Shown here in pieces: positions 10,301 to 16,379 of a stretch of 18,090 nt of DNA. Position 1 is the stretch's first letter. Each line of letters opens with the position of its first letter. Both the position numbers and the translations under genes were made by a program. Source of the DNA: PALSA-607 sp036510735 (GTDB taxonomy: Bacteria > Actinomycetota > Actinomycetes > Acidothermales > Acidothermaceae); NCBI GenBank assembly GCA_036510735.1, contig DATCDK010000039.1, positions 1-18,090 of the forward strand, written 5' to 3'. The notes under the pieces are model-generated. The model searched no databases and was not told the DNA's origin. It saw nothing but the letters and a program-made list of their open reading frames with translations.

Positions 10301-11759
10301 TGGCAGCCGCGTGACGAGCCTCGATTAATCCGGCCAACTCTCCTACCCGCGTCGCCACGCTGTCGGCGTCGAGTCCGAGAAGTACCTGGCAATTGGTGTC
10401 ACCGACTGGCCGGAGGTGAGGTAACCAGCGCACCCAGCTCCACTCCTCGACGCGCTCGGGTCCTGCTTCGGTGAGCACGACGAGGGCGAGATCACGCGGG
10501 CTATGCAGAACCACCAACTGACCGACGATCGCGCGCGCCAGGGCCGTTCTTGCGACCCGCGGGCCAGCGATGCCGAGCACACCGACCTTCGCCAACCCAA
10601 CAGTCACCGGCACGTCATTCACATATGGCGGACCGACGGTTTCGTGTCCGTCGCGGACGACATTGACAGCTGCCAACAGATTTCCGGAGCCGAGACTAAG
10701 AAGCAGGAAATCGGAGTCGTCGCGGCGGCGCTCCCACAGCCGCGCACTGGGTCCGCTCGCTGTCATCGACAGGGTTGCAGCATCGGGTGCGCGGCGGCGC
10801 CGGTCGAGCGCCTCCGCCAACAAGGCGTTGGCGAGTGCGCGCGACGCCTTTTCGAGGGCCGCGTCGTAGCGTGCGCGCTCCGCGCGAGTTGCCTTCCGGT
10901 GGCCCGCTCGGTCGGACACCCATTGGCCAGCCATCATCAGCGGCGAGAGCACGGTGAACAGCAAGTACTCCGGTCGCCGCATGATGGCCGCCAGGGCGAC
11001 CCCTGCGATGAGGGGCGCGATTGTCGTGAGCAGGGGAAGGCGAGTGCGCTCTCGGGCGGTTGGCTTGATAGGAAATGCAACGCTGACCGTGGCAGCAGTC
11101 GGATCGGGTGCGTCGAGTCGCGGCGGACGGTTGAACGACAGCTGACCGTCCGCCGCGGGCGTCACCGACATCGGAACCACATCGGGTACCGCCATCGTGA
11201 GTGTGGTGCACCCCATCCGCAGGCGCATGCCCTGTCGTAGCGGGCTGGGAGAGGTCCCCAGGGGCATGCCGTCAATAGTGGTGCCATTGGTCGACCCTGC
11301 ATCGGCCACCGCCACGCCGTCCGGTCCAACGAACAGCAACGCGTGTCGCCGCGAGATGCTGGGGTCATCGACACTGATCCGTGCGGTGTGGCCGCGGCCA
11401 ACTGACGACGTCCCCATCGCCAGGGGATGGATGTCGCCCGCGGATGGACCACCCACCACTCGCAGTTCCAGGTAGGTCCGGTCGTCGGCGGGCCGCGATC
11501 TTTCGCCGAGAGTGACGATTGCTCCCTCGCGCAACGGGCCGCGCCCGAACAGACTCGAGCCCGAGCTGGCGTTGCGGCCGCCGTCGCATCGGTGCCTAGA
11601 GTTCGCGGATCCAAAGGTCGCCGTGGCATCGGGCGGTGCGGAAACGAGGTCCCTGAGGCGGCTCATGATCGCGTCGAGAGGTGTGGCTGCAGGCGCCTCG
11701 ATGGTCACGTCGTCGCGTCGGCCATTGCCCGTGGTGACCACCGTCACAGTTGCCCTCAT
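7299..11759 (-). CDS. FHA-domain EssC/EccC-like FtsK/SpoIIIE ATPase
   Basis: This large membrane motor (1486 residues from ATG 11759) is related to the EssC/EccC ATPases of type VII secretion. In order: a beta-rich N-terminus; an FHA domain (about 97-190) with GR (121-122), SRRHA (136-140) and STNGT (156-160), which normally reads phospho-threonine; two membrane helices (about 243-260 and 264-281); a DUF/D0-like region (about 350-600); ATPase D1 with GTTGSGKS (667-674) and DE (771-772); D2 with GSARSGRT (989-996) and D1093 followed by Gly; and D3 with GPPRSGRS (1283-1290) and D1348-D1349. D2 and D3 have Arg for the Walker lysine, so only D1 looks catalytic. The frame stays open to GTG 11930, but those 57 codons are low in GC at the third position and featureless, while the residues from ATG 11759 look like a domain start. 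No WXG100 substrate or other ESX gene is visible. Confidence 0.93.
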   Translation of the reverse strand: MRATVTVVTTGNGRRDDVTIEAPAATPLDAIMSRLRDLVSAPPDATATFGSANSRHRCDGGRNASSGSSLFGRGPLREGAIVTLGERSRPADDRTYLELRVVGGPSAGDIHPLAMGTSSVGRGHTARISVDDPSISRRHALLFVGPDGVAVADAGSTNGTTIDGMPLGTSPSPLRQGMRLRMGCTTLTMAVPDVVPMSVTPAADGQLSFNRPPRLDAPDPTAATVSVAFPIKPTARERTRLPLLTTIAPLIAGVALAAIMRRPEYLLFTVLSPLMMAGQWVSDRAGHRKATRAERARYDAALEKASRALANALLAEALDRRRRAPDAATLSMTASGPSARLWERRRDDSDFLLLSLGSGNLLAAVNVVRDGHETVGPPYVNDVPVTVGLAKVGVLGIAGPRVARTALARAIVGQLVVLHSPRDLALVVLTEAGPERVEEWSWVRWLPHLRPVGDTNCQVLLGLDADSVATRVGELAGLIEARHAAASETNPRAVVVIVDGARALRRAAALADVLARGPAVGVYAICLDEVATHLSEECGAVAVVTDAADPELADSEQTESPATTLLLAVPGVPSAHDAIPDGTSIPWADHLARSLAPLRDDSPGRDDALPAAVRWLDIAGFGADMTNDLVTRWRAGVENTSALVGTGPDAGFVVDIARDGPHALIAGTTGSGKSELLQTLVASLACTNRPDELTFVLVDYKGGAAFGACAALPHTVGVVTDLDGRLVERALASLRAELKRREGALAFAGAPNLEVFRAGGGKLARLIIVVDEFASLAEELPDFVGGLVGIAQRGRSLGVHLVLATQRPEGVVNADIRANANLRICLGVVRESESRDVIDAGDAARISRATPGRGYARTGHGELQVFQSARVAGLPADEAESARIDVQLSPFRSLCVPRVASAPNDGTRAVAATDLDSIVAACRTAADRLGLEAPSSPWLPPLPPLIPIETADVVRPLTAVLAVLDLPATQTRQNHEVDLDQMGHLVIAGSARSGRTTAVRTIVGGLAASTSVRDLHVYAIDCAGGSMAALSTFPHCGATISAHEHERVRRLFSVLKAELVRRQGVFAAAGFGSLAEQRAQSASPLPHLVVLIDGWEAFLSTLEEVDSGAVIDASTRLLREGASVGIHVVVTADRAGLVGRLASTVESRLVLRLADRSDFALIGLPARALPADMPAGRGFFTDTLTEAQVCTLSRDPAGPMQLAALAAIAATARMRDQDVSRSLWPRRVDPLPSMVTMTEIGAAWGATAQPTGSAQVTLGVGGDELAAVTIDLLEFGPGFLIAGPPRSGRSTALATVAAGLRAAGWRVVAVTPRDSVLREYAHETFDAMQFGVDAAFDRGLGRLAVLVDDAEIVAESPAAVVLDRLMRTARDSGHLVVIAGTTEELSVGFRGFVVDVRRARTGLLLAPRGPLDGEVLGVRLPRKTGEAVPVGRGQLIVRGVATQLQVALPTPIKRLDRQPQTVTDRVPSDGPPCETETLTTPSEAAL

Positions 11760-11881
11760 ACCGCCGCGACCGCCGATCCCTGCGGCCCCATTGGCCGATC
11801 TGTCGTGCCCACTGAGGCTCGTGCCTCGGCTTCGCCCAGTGTGCGGTTTCGCGGGTCGCTTGCGGGATGGGGTTAGTCCGA

Positions 11882-11922
11882 CCTGTGGATGACGGACCAA
11901 CGTTCCTGTGGAGTGGTCCGTC
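11882..11922. repeat. Composite direct plus inverted repeat, operator-like
   Basis: CCTGTGGA occurs at 11882-11889 and 11905-11912, exactly 23 bp apart. Each copy is followed after one base by one half of a perfect 9-bp inverted repeat: GACGGACCA (11891-11899) and TGGTCCGTC (11914-11922), whose starts are also 23 bp apart. The spacing is close to two helical turns, which suits paired binding of a dimeric regulator. As RNA on either strand it would also form a 9-bp hairpin with a 14-base loop. It lies about 120-180 bases upstream of the EssC-like start. Confidence 0.6.
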
Positions 11923-12086
11923 CTGATCACCTGCTGTGATTACTCCGAACGGCTCAGTGATGGTTTAGGCCATTTGGCTGTACGAAGTCAGGCGAATACG
12001 TCAGGATCGGCGGTACCGGACGACGGGCGCCTGCTGGCTTTTCATCGCTGGACAGCCCGAAAGGGACCCGTCGGACGGCGCATGTC

Positions 12087-12123
12087 GTGAGTGATCGCTC
12101 GTGCAGCCGCGCACGGCGCTCAC
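12087..12123 (+). other. Bulged hairpin in the leader of the cyclic di-GMP enzyme
   Basis: The arms pair as GTGAG (12087-12091) with CTCAC (12119-12123), CGC (12096-12098) with GCG (12116-12118) and CGTGC (12100-12104) with GCACG (12111-12115). There is a 4-base bulge (TGAT), a 1-base bulge (T) and a 6-base loop. That is 13 Watson-Crick pairs. It is followed within 12 bases by a strong Shine-Dalgarno. No T-tract follows, so it is not a terminator. Confidence 0.5.
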
Positions 12124-12149
12124 CTCGATGCGGAAGGGAGGTAACCGCC

Positions 12150-12173
12150 ATGCGCGGCTCGAGCTGGCAGTAA
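12150..12173 (+). CDS. Possible 7-residue leader peptide MRGSSWQ
   Basis: An ATG at 12150 opens a frame of seven codons ending at TAA (12171-12173). It is preceded by AAGGGAGGT (12134-12142), close to a full complement of the 16S rRNA tail and one of the strongest ribosome sites in the window, with 8 bases between GG and ATG. It lies between the long hairpin and the terminator-like hairpin, where a leader peptide of an attenuator would lie. There is a single Trp and no run of regulatory codons. Chance is possible, because short frames are common. Confidence 0.3.
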   Translation: MRGSSWQ

Positions 12174-12227
12174 AAGGTTCGTACGCGCCGTTGAGGTCTG
12201 AATCTCCGGCGTGCTGCTGTGCGGAGA

Positions 12228-12251
12228 GGGTCGGTTAGCGCCGGCCCTTTT
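12228..12251 (+). terminator. Terminator-like hairpin inside the leader
   Basis: GGGTCGG (12228-12234) pairs with CCGGCCC (12241-12247), with one G-U pair and a 6-base loop, and is followed directly by TTTT (12248-12251). The stem can extend outward through A-U and G-U pairs between AGA (12225-12227) and TTT. It sits about 160 bases before the ATG of the cyclic di-GMP enzyme and about 55 bases after the possible leader peptide. It could therefore end a short RNA or attenuate the downstream gene. The T-tract is short. Confidence 0.45.
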
Positions 12252-12258
12252 CCGTGTT

Positions 12259-12404
12259 CGGAGGTCCCGCGAACGGTTCCTCCGTCTGGATCAACCAGAC
12301 ATTCGTCTATCGGCGCGGCAAACGCGTCGATAATCGGCCGTTCGGCCTATGTGATCCGCGGCGCTGCTGTCGATGTTCCCTCGGGGGGAAGTTTCGGCGG
12401 AGGA
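12259..12404 (+). promoter_or_regulatory. Possible Shine-Dalgarno sequestering switch
   Basis: CGGAGG (12259-12264) can pair with CCTCCG (12279-12284), with an inner stem CCG (12267-12269)/CGG (12274-12276) closing a CGAA loop. The same CCTCCG can pair instead with the Shine-Dalgarno of the next gene: bases 12278-12286 against 12396-12404, nine pairs with one G-U. The two pairings exclude each other, so the first hairpin would free the ribosome site and the second would hide it. This comes from reading complementarity; energies were not computed. Confidence 0.35.
12284..12391 (+). other. Run of stem-loops before the PDE start codon
   Basis: Four consecutive stem-loops are visible. GTCTGG (12284-12289) pairs with CCAGAC (12295-12300) around a 5-base loop. 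ATCGGCGCG (12309-12317) pairs with CGCGTCGAT (12323-12331), nine pairs with one G-U, loop GCAAA. GGCC (12336-12339) pairs with GGCC (12344-12347) around GTTC. TTCCC pairs with GGGAA at about 12377-12391. Such density within 110 bases suggests a folded RNA leader. The region could be read through in frame with the downstream gene, but the encoded residues resemble no domain. Confidence 0.45.
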
Positions 12405-12410
12405 GCGACG

Positions 12411-14921
12411 ATGGTTCAGCGTGCGCGGCCACGGGCCGTGCGCCGCCTTGTCTCCGCCGTGGCCGCAGTCGGCGCACTATGCGTCGTTGCCGCGATTTCG
12501 ATGACCGCGTCCGAGGCCGCACCGGCGCTGTGGCGGTGGGCGCTTGTTGCGGCGCTGTGTGTCATTGGCGAGTTCGCCAAGGTCGGCATCCGCCACGGCG
12601 CGAACCGGCACGCCTACAGCTGGCGCGAGACCGTCTTTGTGCTCGGCCTGGTGCTCGTCCCACCTGAGCACCTCGTGCTCGCGTTGACGGCGGGGATGGC
12701 TGTCGCCGACTTGGCGCGCCGCATTTCGGTCCAGAAACTCGTATTCAACGCAGCCGTGGTCGCGATCGAGACCGTGGTTGGTTGCGCGATCGTCGCGACG
12801 GCGCACGTCTACTCGCCGAGCCTCCGGTGGGGGGACGTATTCACCGTCCGAACTGTCGGCCTGCTCGCCACGGCGACCATCGCCCTACATCTGCTGTCGA
12901 CCGCGCTGATTTCGGTGGTCGTCGCGACCGAGCGCGGCCGGCCGGCTTGGCTGAGCGTCTGGGACGACCTTCGCGTCGCGATCGTGATTTGGCTGCGCAA
13001 CCTTGGTGCAGCCTGCGCGATCATCGCGTCGCTCAGCTGGTCGACCTGGTTCACGGTGCTCATCCTGGGTGCGCTGCTCGGCGTCCAGGCATTGAGCACT
13101 GACCGCGCGGCGATTCGCGAGGAGCGGTTCGCCTGGCATCGTCTCCAGGTTGCGATAGACGAGTTGCGCGACGTCGAACTCGAGCAGCTCATCGGTGAAG
13201 CGACCGCCGCTGTCGCCACGATGATGCGCGCGGACGCGGCCGAGATTCAACTCGATGAAGCCACCGGTCACGCCACGATCATGCGGGCGAGCGACTTTGA
13301 AGACGCTCACGAACTCGAACACGGTGAACATCGCCACGCGCACAGCATGGACATCGAGCTGACCACTCGCGAGGGACGAGTGGGCGAACTACGGTTGCTC
13401 TTTTCGGCCCCCGTCGTCTTCAACGACACGGAGACCGATTGCCTCAGCGCGTTCGCGAACGCACTCGCCGTCGCGTTGGCCAACGCGCTCAAGTTCGACT
13501 CGATCCGCGAGGACGCGAAGCAGCGGATTCGAGCTGCATTCAGCGACCCGGTGACCGGAGTCGGCAACCTGATGATGCTGGAGGATCAAGCGCGCGAGGC
13601 TTTGGCCGAGCTGCATCCGACCAGGCTGGTCGCAGTCGCGGTTATCGGCTTGAACCGTTTCGCCGAGGTCAACGACCTGCTCGGCGCGCACGCCGCGGAC
13701 GAGATGTTGCGCGCGGTTGCCAGCCGGCTTACAACCGTGGTTCGCCGATGCGATGTGGTTGCGCGTCTGCACGGAGCTGAGTTCGTGCTGCTGTTGCGTG
13801 AACTGCCGAGTGCCTCGGCAGGTGAAGCGCAGGCTGAGCTCGCTGTCCGGTCTCTGGGGACGGCGATCACGGCCGACGGTTTGGACCTCACGGTTGATGC
13901 ACACACTGGCGTTGCATGCGCGCCGACGGACGGCGACAACCTCGACGATCTGATCCGTCGAGCTCGGCTCGCGATGTATCAGGCGCGCACCGACGACATC
14001 CCGGTCTATCGGTATCAGCCGGAACTCGAACCACCGGCGCTAGCGCAACTCGAGCTGCTCCGCGACCTGCGGGAGGCGCTCGAAACAAAGCAACTCATCC
14101 TGCACTACCAGCCGAAGTTCAGCATGCGTGGCGGCATGCCCGTGGCGGCCGAGGCGTTGGTGCGCTGGCGGCATCCGGAGCGCGGCTTGATCCCGCCCGT
14201 CGAGTTCATCCCGCTGCTCGAGCGCGTCGGCTTGGTCGGCGACTTGACGCGCTACGTGCTCGAGGTGGCCATCGAGGAATGCGCCACGTGGCACAAGATG
14301 GGCTTGACGCTCGGCATTGCGGTGAACCTCTCCGCACGCAACTTGCTCGACGAGGACCTGCCTCGTTTCGTGCTCGCGTGCCTCGCAAAGAACGGCTTGG
14401 CTGCTGACCAGCTGATCTGCGAGATCACGGAGACGGCGGTATTTTCGCGTAGCCCCATCGCGGCGTCGATCCTCGATCAGCTGCGCGCAGCCGGCGTGAG
14501 TTTGTCGCTCGACGACTTCTGCACCGGCTACTCGTCGCTGAGCCTCCTGCGCGAGCGCGCGATCGACGAGATCAAGATCGATCGCTCGTTCGTCGCTGAC
14601 CTCGGTGTCGGCGGGCGCACAACGCACATCGTCACAGCGCTCATCGAACTCGCGCACCGCTGCGACATCGTGGTAACGGCCGAGGGGATCGAGACGATCG
14701 AGCAACAGCAACTCTTGACGACGTTGGGTTGCGACCACGCGCAGGGCTTCCTGCTCGCCCGACCGATGACTGCCGGCGCCGTCCGCGCGTTCTTCCTTGA
14801 GACATTTAGGGCGGGTCGGGCACGCCAAGTTGGTCGTCCCCACCTCGAAGCGTTACGGGCAAGCGGAACGCCCGCGAACTGGGATGACCCGCTGCCCTGG
14901 CGCGACGCAGCCTCGGAGTAA
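12411..14921 (+). CDS. Membrane GGDEF-EAL protein, probable c-di-GMP phosphodiesterase
   Basis: This 836-residue protein acts on the second messenger cyclic di-GMP at the membrane. Residues about 11-228 form roughly six membrane helices; 240-365 is a GAF-like linker domain with a His-rich loop (H300, H304, H307, H309, H311); 370-535 is GGDEF; 550-795 is EAL. The GGDEF motif reads HGAEF (454-458) and the metal-binding Asp region reads VIGLN (411-415), so cyclase activity should be lost; an I-site RxxD is kept (R445-D448). The EAL site is complete: E581-A-L, N639, E671, D701-D702, K722, E758 and Q778. ATG 12411 is chosen for the strong GGAGGAG (12399-12405). The frame opens earlier at GTG 12219, but those 64 codons fall in structured leader RNA. 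Confidence 0.95.
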   Translation: MVQRARPRAVRRLVSAVAAVGALCVVAAISMTASEAAPALWRWALVAALCVIGEFAKVGIRHGANRHAYSWRETVFVLGLVLVPPEHLVLALTAGMAVADLARRISVQKLVFNAAVVAIETVVGCAIVATAHVYSPSLRWGDVFTVRTVGLLATATIALHLLSTALISVVVATERGRPAWLSVWDDLRVAIVIWLRNLGAACAIIASLSWSTWFTVLILGALLGVQALSTDRAAIREERFAWHRLQVAIDELRDVELEQLIGEATAAVATMMRADAAEIQLDEATGHATIMRASDFEDAHELEHGEHRHAHSMDIELTTREGRVGELRLLFSAPVVFNDTETDCLSAFANALAVALANALKFDSIREDAKQRIRAAFSDPVTGVGNLMMLEDQAREALAELHPTRLVAVAVIGLNRFAEVNDLLGAHAADEMLRAVASRLTTVVRRCDVVARLHGAEFVLLLRELPSASAGEAQAELAVRSLGTAITADGLDLTVDAHTGVACAPTDGDNLDDLIRRARLAMYQARTDDIPVYRYQPELEPPALAQLELLRDLREALETKQLILHYQPKFSMRGGMPVAAEALVRWRHPERGLIPPVEFIPLLERVGLVGDLTRYVLEVAIEECATWHKMGLTLGIAVNLSARNLLDEDLPRFVLACLAKNGLAADQLICEITETAVFSRSPIAASILDQLRAAGVSLSLDDFCTGYSSLSLLRERAIDEIKIDRSFVADLGVGGRTTHIVTALIELAHRCDIVVTAEGIETIEQQQLLTTLGCDHAQGFLLARPMTAGAVRAFFLETFRAGRARQVGRPHLEALRASGTPANWDDPLPWRDAASE

Positions 14922-15118
14922 GCCCGCTTCAGCCCCGTCGAGGGCGCTGGAATCGCGACGCTAGGCCAATCGGCGGAACTTCGACGTTCTGCACGCTCAG
15001 CATTTGGGGTTTTCCACAAGGCGGCGCGCGATCGGTTACGTATTACCGCGCTGGCGGTTACTGTCCTCAAACCGCAAGACCGGTCGTCGTGGGGCGTCTG
15101 TCTATTCCAGGGGGAATT
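14922..15118 (+). promoter_or_regulatory. Upstream region of tadA with repeats
   Basis: A weak hairpin after the PDE gene pairs CAGC/GCTG and CCC/GGG (14930-14949, one bulged C) and has no T-tract. Nearer tadA, CGGTTAC occurs twice (15033-15039 and 15055-15061) with a 22-bp period, and ACCGC (15045-15049)/GCGGT (15054-15058) forms a small inverted repeat overlapping the second copy. TACGTA (15037-15042) could serve as a -10, with TTCCAC 18 bases upstream, but neither matches well. A promoter for the tad genes is likely somewhere here; its exact place is unsure. Confidence 0.35.
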
Positions 15119-16378
15119 GTGGACGCTGTCGACGTTGTCGAAGACGAGGTCAGAGAGCTAGTTCGGCGTCGCGGGCTTGATCCGGCTGCCGACGCTGCGG
15201 GGGTCAGGCTGCTCGTCGAGGAAGTCGTGTCCGACTACGACGAGCGCACGCTCAGTAGTTCATTGCCTCCTCTGCTCGATCGCCGGGACGCGGTCCGGGC
15301 AGTATTCGACGCCGTCGCCGGGTTCGGCCCTCTCCAGCGCTACTTCGACGATCCGGTCGTCGAGGAGATCTGGATCAACGAGCCGGGCCGTGTCTTCATC
15401 GCAAAGCGCGGCCGGAGCGAGCTGACCAACACCATTCTCACCAACAGTCAGGTTCGAGATCTCTGCGAGAAGATGCTGAAGAGCTCTGGACGACGGGTCG
15501 ACCTGTCTACTCCGTTTGTTGACGCGATGCTTCCTGACGGTAGCCGCCTGCACGTCGTCATCCCCGACATCACCCGGCAACACTGGGCCGTCAACATCCG
15601 CAAATTCGTTCTTACTGCGCACTCTCTCGATGAGCTTGTTGACCTCGGATCGCTAACAGCTCAGGCCGCGCGGTTCCTCGAAGCCGCTGTCGTCAGTGGG
15701 CTTAATGTGATCGTGGCTGGCGGCACGCAAGCAGGCAAGACCACGTTGTTGAACTGTCTCGCGGCTGCGATTCCGGCTCACGAGCGTGTCGTTACATGCG
15801 AGGAAGTATTCGAGCTTCGCGTGCCGCTCCCGGATGTGGTGTCCATGCAGACCCGGCAATCCAACCTTGAGGGCACCGGGGAAGTGAAGCTTCGTCGGCT
15901 CGTCAAGGAGGCGTTGCGGATGCGGCCCTCTCGGATCATCGTCGGCGAGGTCAGGCAGGAAGAATGCCTCGATCTGCTCATCGCGTTGAACTCGGGACTT
16001 CCTGGCATGTGCACCATTCACGCCAACAGTGCGCGTGAAGCTGTCACGAAAATGTGCACCCTGCCCTTGCTCGCGGGAGACAACGTGGGCCACGCATTCG
16101 TCGTCCCCACTGTCGCGACGAGCGTCGATCTCGTCGTTCATACGGGCACCGATAGTACGGGGCACCGCCGAATCCGCGAGATTGTTGCCGTGCCCGGTCG
16201 GGTCGAGGGTACCGGCGACGCTAGCGTCATTGAGATCGAAGACGTCTTCGTCACGCGGAAGATGCGCCTAGTTCGTGCTGACGGCTTCCCGCCCCATTCG
16301 GAGCGTTTCGAGGCCGCCGGCTTCAACTTGCTCGACCTGCTGGTGCCCGAACGCTACGACGATCTTCGGGCCAGCTGA
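15119..16378 (+). CDS. tadA: TadA/CpaF-type secretion ATPase
   Basis: This is the hexameric cytoplasmic ATPase that powers assembly of Tad/Flp pili or a related type II/IV-like secretion machine; 419 residues from GTG 15119. An N-terminal helical domain (about 1-180) is followed by the ATPase core: Walker A GGTQAGKT (201-208; usual form GGTGSGKT), Asp box CEEVFEL (228-233), Walker B IIVGEVR (273-279) and His box TIHANS (299-304, H301). GTG 15119 has AGGGGGAA just upstream with a short spacing. GTG 15089 is an alternative that adds ten residues and lacks a ribosome site. tadB starts one base after the stop. No tadZ/cpaE precedes it, which is unusual for many tad loci. Confidence 0.95.
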   Translation: MDAVDVVEDEVRELVRRRGLDPAADAAGVRLLVEEVVSDYDERTLSSSLPPLLDRRDAVRAVFDAVAGFGPLQRYFDDPVVEEIWINEPGRVFIAKRGRSELTNTILTNSQVRDLCEKMLKSSGRRVDLSTPFVDAMLPDGSRLHVVIPDITRQHWAVNIRKFVLTAHSLDELVDLGSLTAQAARFLEAAVVSGLNVIVAGGTQAGKTTLLNCLAAAIPAHERVVTCEEVFELRVPLPDVVSMQTRQSNLEGTGEVKLRRLVKEALRMRPSRIIVGEVRQEECLDLLIALNSGLPGMCTIHANSAREAVTKMCTLPLLAGDNVGHAFVVPTVATSVDLVVHTGTDSTGHRRIREIVAVPGRVEGTGDASVIEIEDVFVTRKMRLVRADGFPPHSERFEAAGFNLLDLLVPERYDDLRAS

Positions 16379-16379
16379 G

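Larger units (their letters stand above)
11760..12410. other. Divergent intergenic control region (about 650 bp)
   Basis: No convincing protein-coding gene lies between the EssC-like gene (minus) and the cyclic di-GMP enzyme (plus). Open frames across it lack domain sequence and biased third positions. It holds the composite repeat at 11882-11922, a long hairpin at 12087-12123, a 7-codon frame at 12150-12173, a terminator-like hairpin at 12228-12251 and a run of stem-loops from 12259 to about 12391. A possible plus promoter is TTGGCT (11974-11979), 17 bases, then TACGTC (11997-12002), but the -10 is poor. No known riboswitch class was recognised. Confidence 0.7.

Noticed and set aside
7402..11892. 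Plus-strand open frames of 80-280 codons opposite the EssC-like gene.
   Set aside because: The minus-strand frame carries clear FHA and ATPase motifs; the plus frames are antisense shadows without motifs.
11760..11930. N-terminal extension of the EssC-like protein to GTG 11930.
   Set aside because: The codons lack the GC bias at third positions, contain the operator-like repeat and resemble no domain; ATG 11759 is preferred.
11974..12002. TTGGCT-17-TACGTC as a promoter for the PDE.
   Set aside because: Both boxes match poorly and the last base of the -10 is not T; mentioned only as a weak option.
12309..12331. GGCAAAC in a stem-loop, reminiscent of the GEMM cyclic di-GMP riboswitch core.
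   Set aside because: The other conserved GEMM elements (the ACGCAAAGCC strand and the tetraloop receptor) are not present in order.
12219..12410. N-terminal extension of the PDE to GTG 12219.
   Set aside because: ATG 12411 has a strong Shine-Dalgarno and directly precedes the first membrane helix; the extension overlaps structured leader RNA.
15010..15018. TTTTCCACA matches a loose DnaA-box consensus; a near match also occurs in the repeat at 11882-11912.
   Set aside because: Isolated single copies, no cluster, no AT-rich region, and no dnaA or dnaN nearby, so not an origin.
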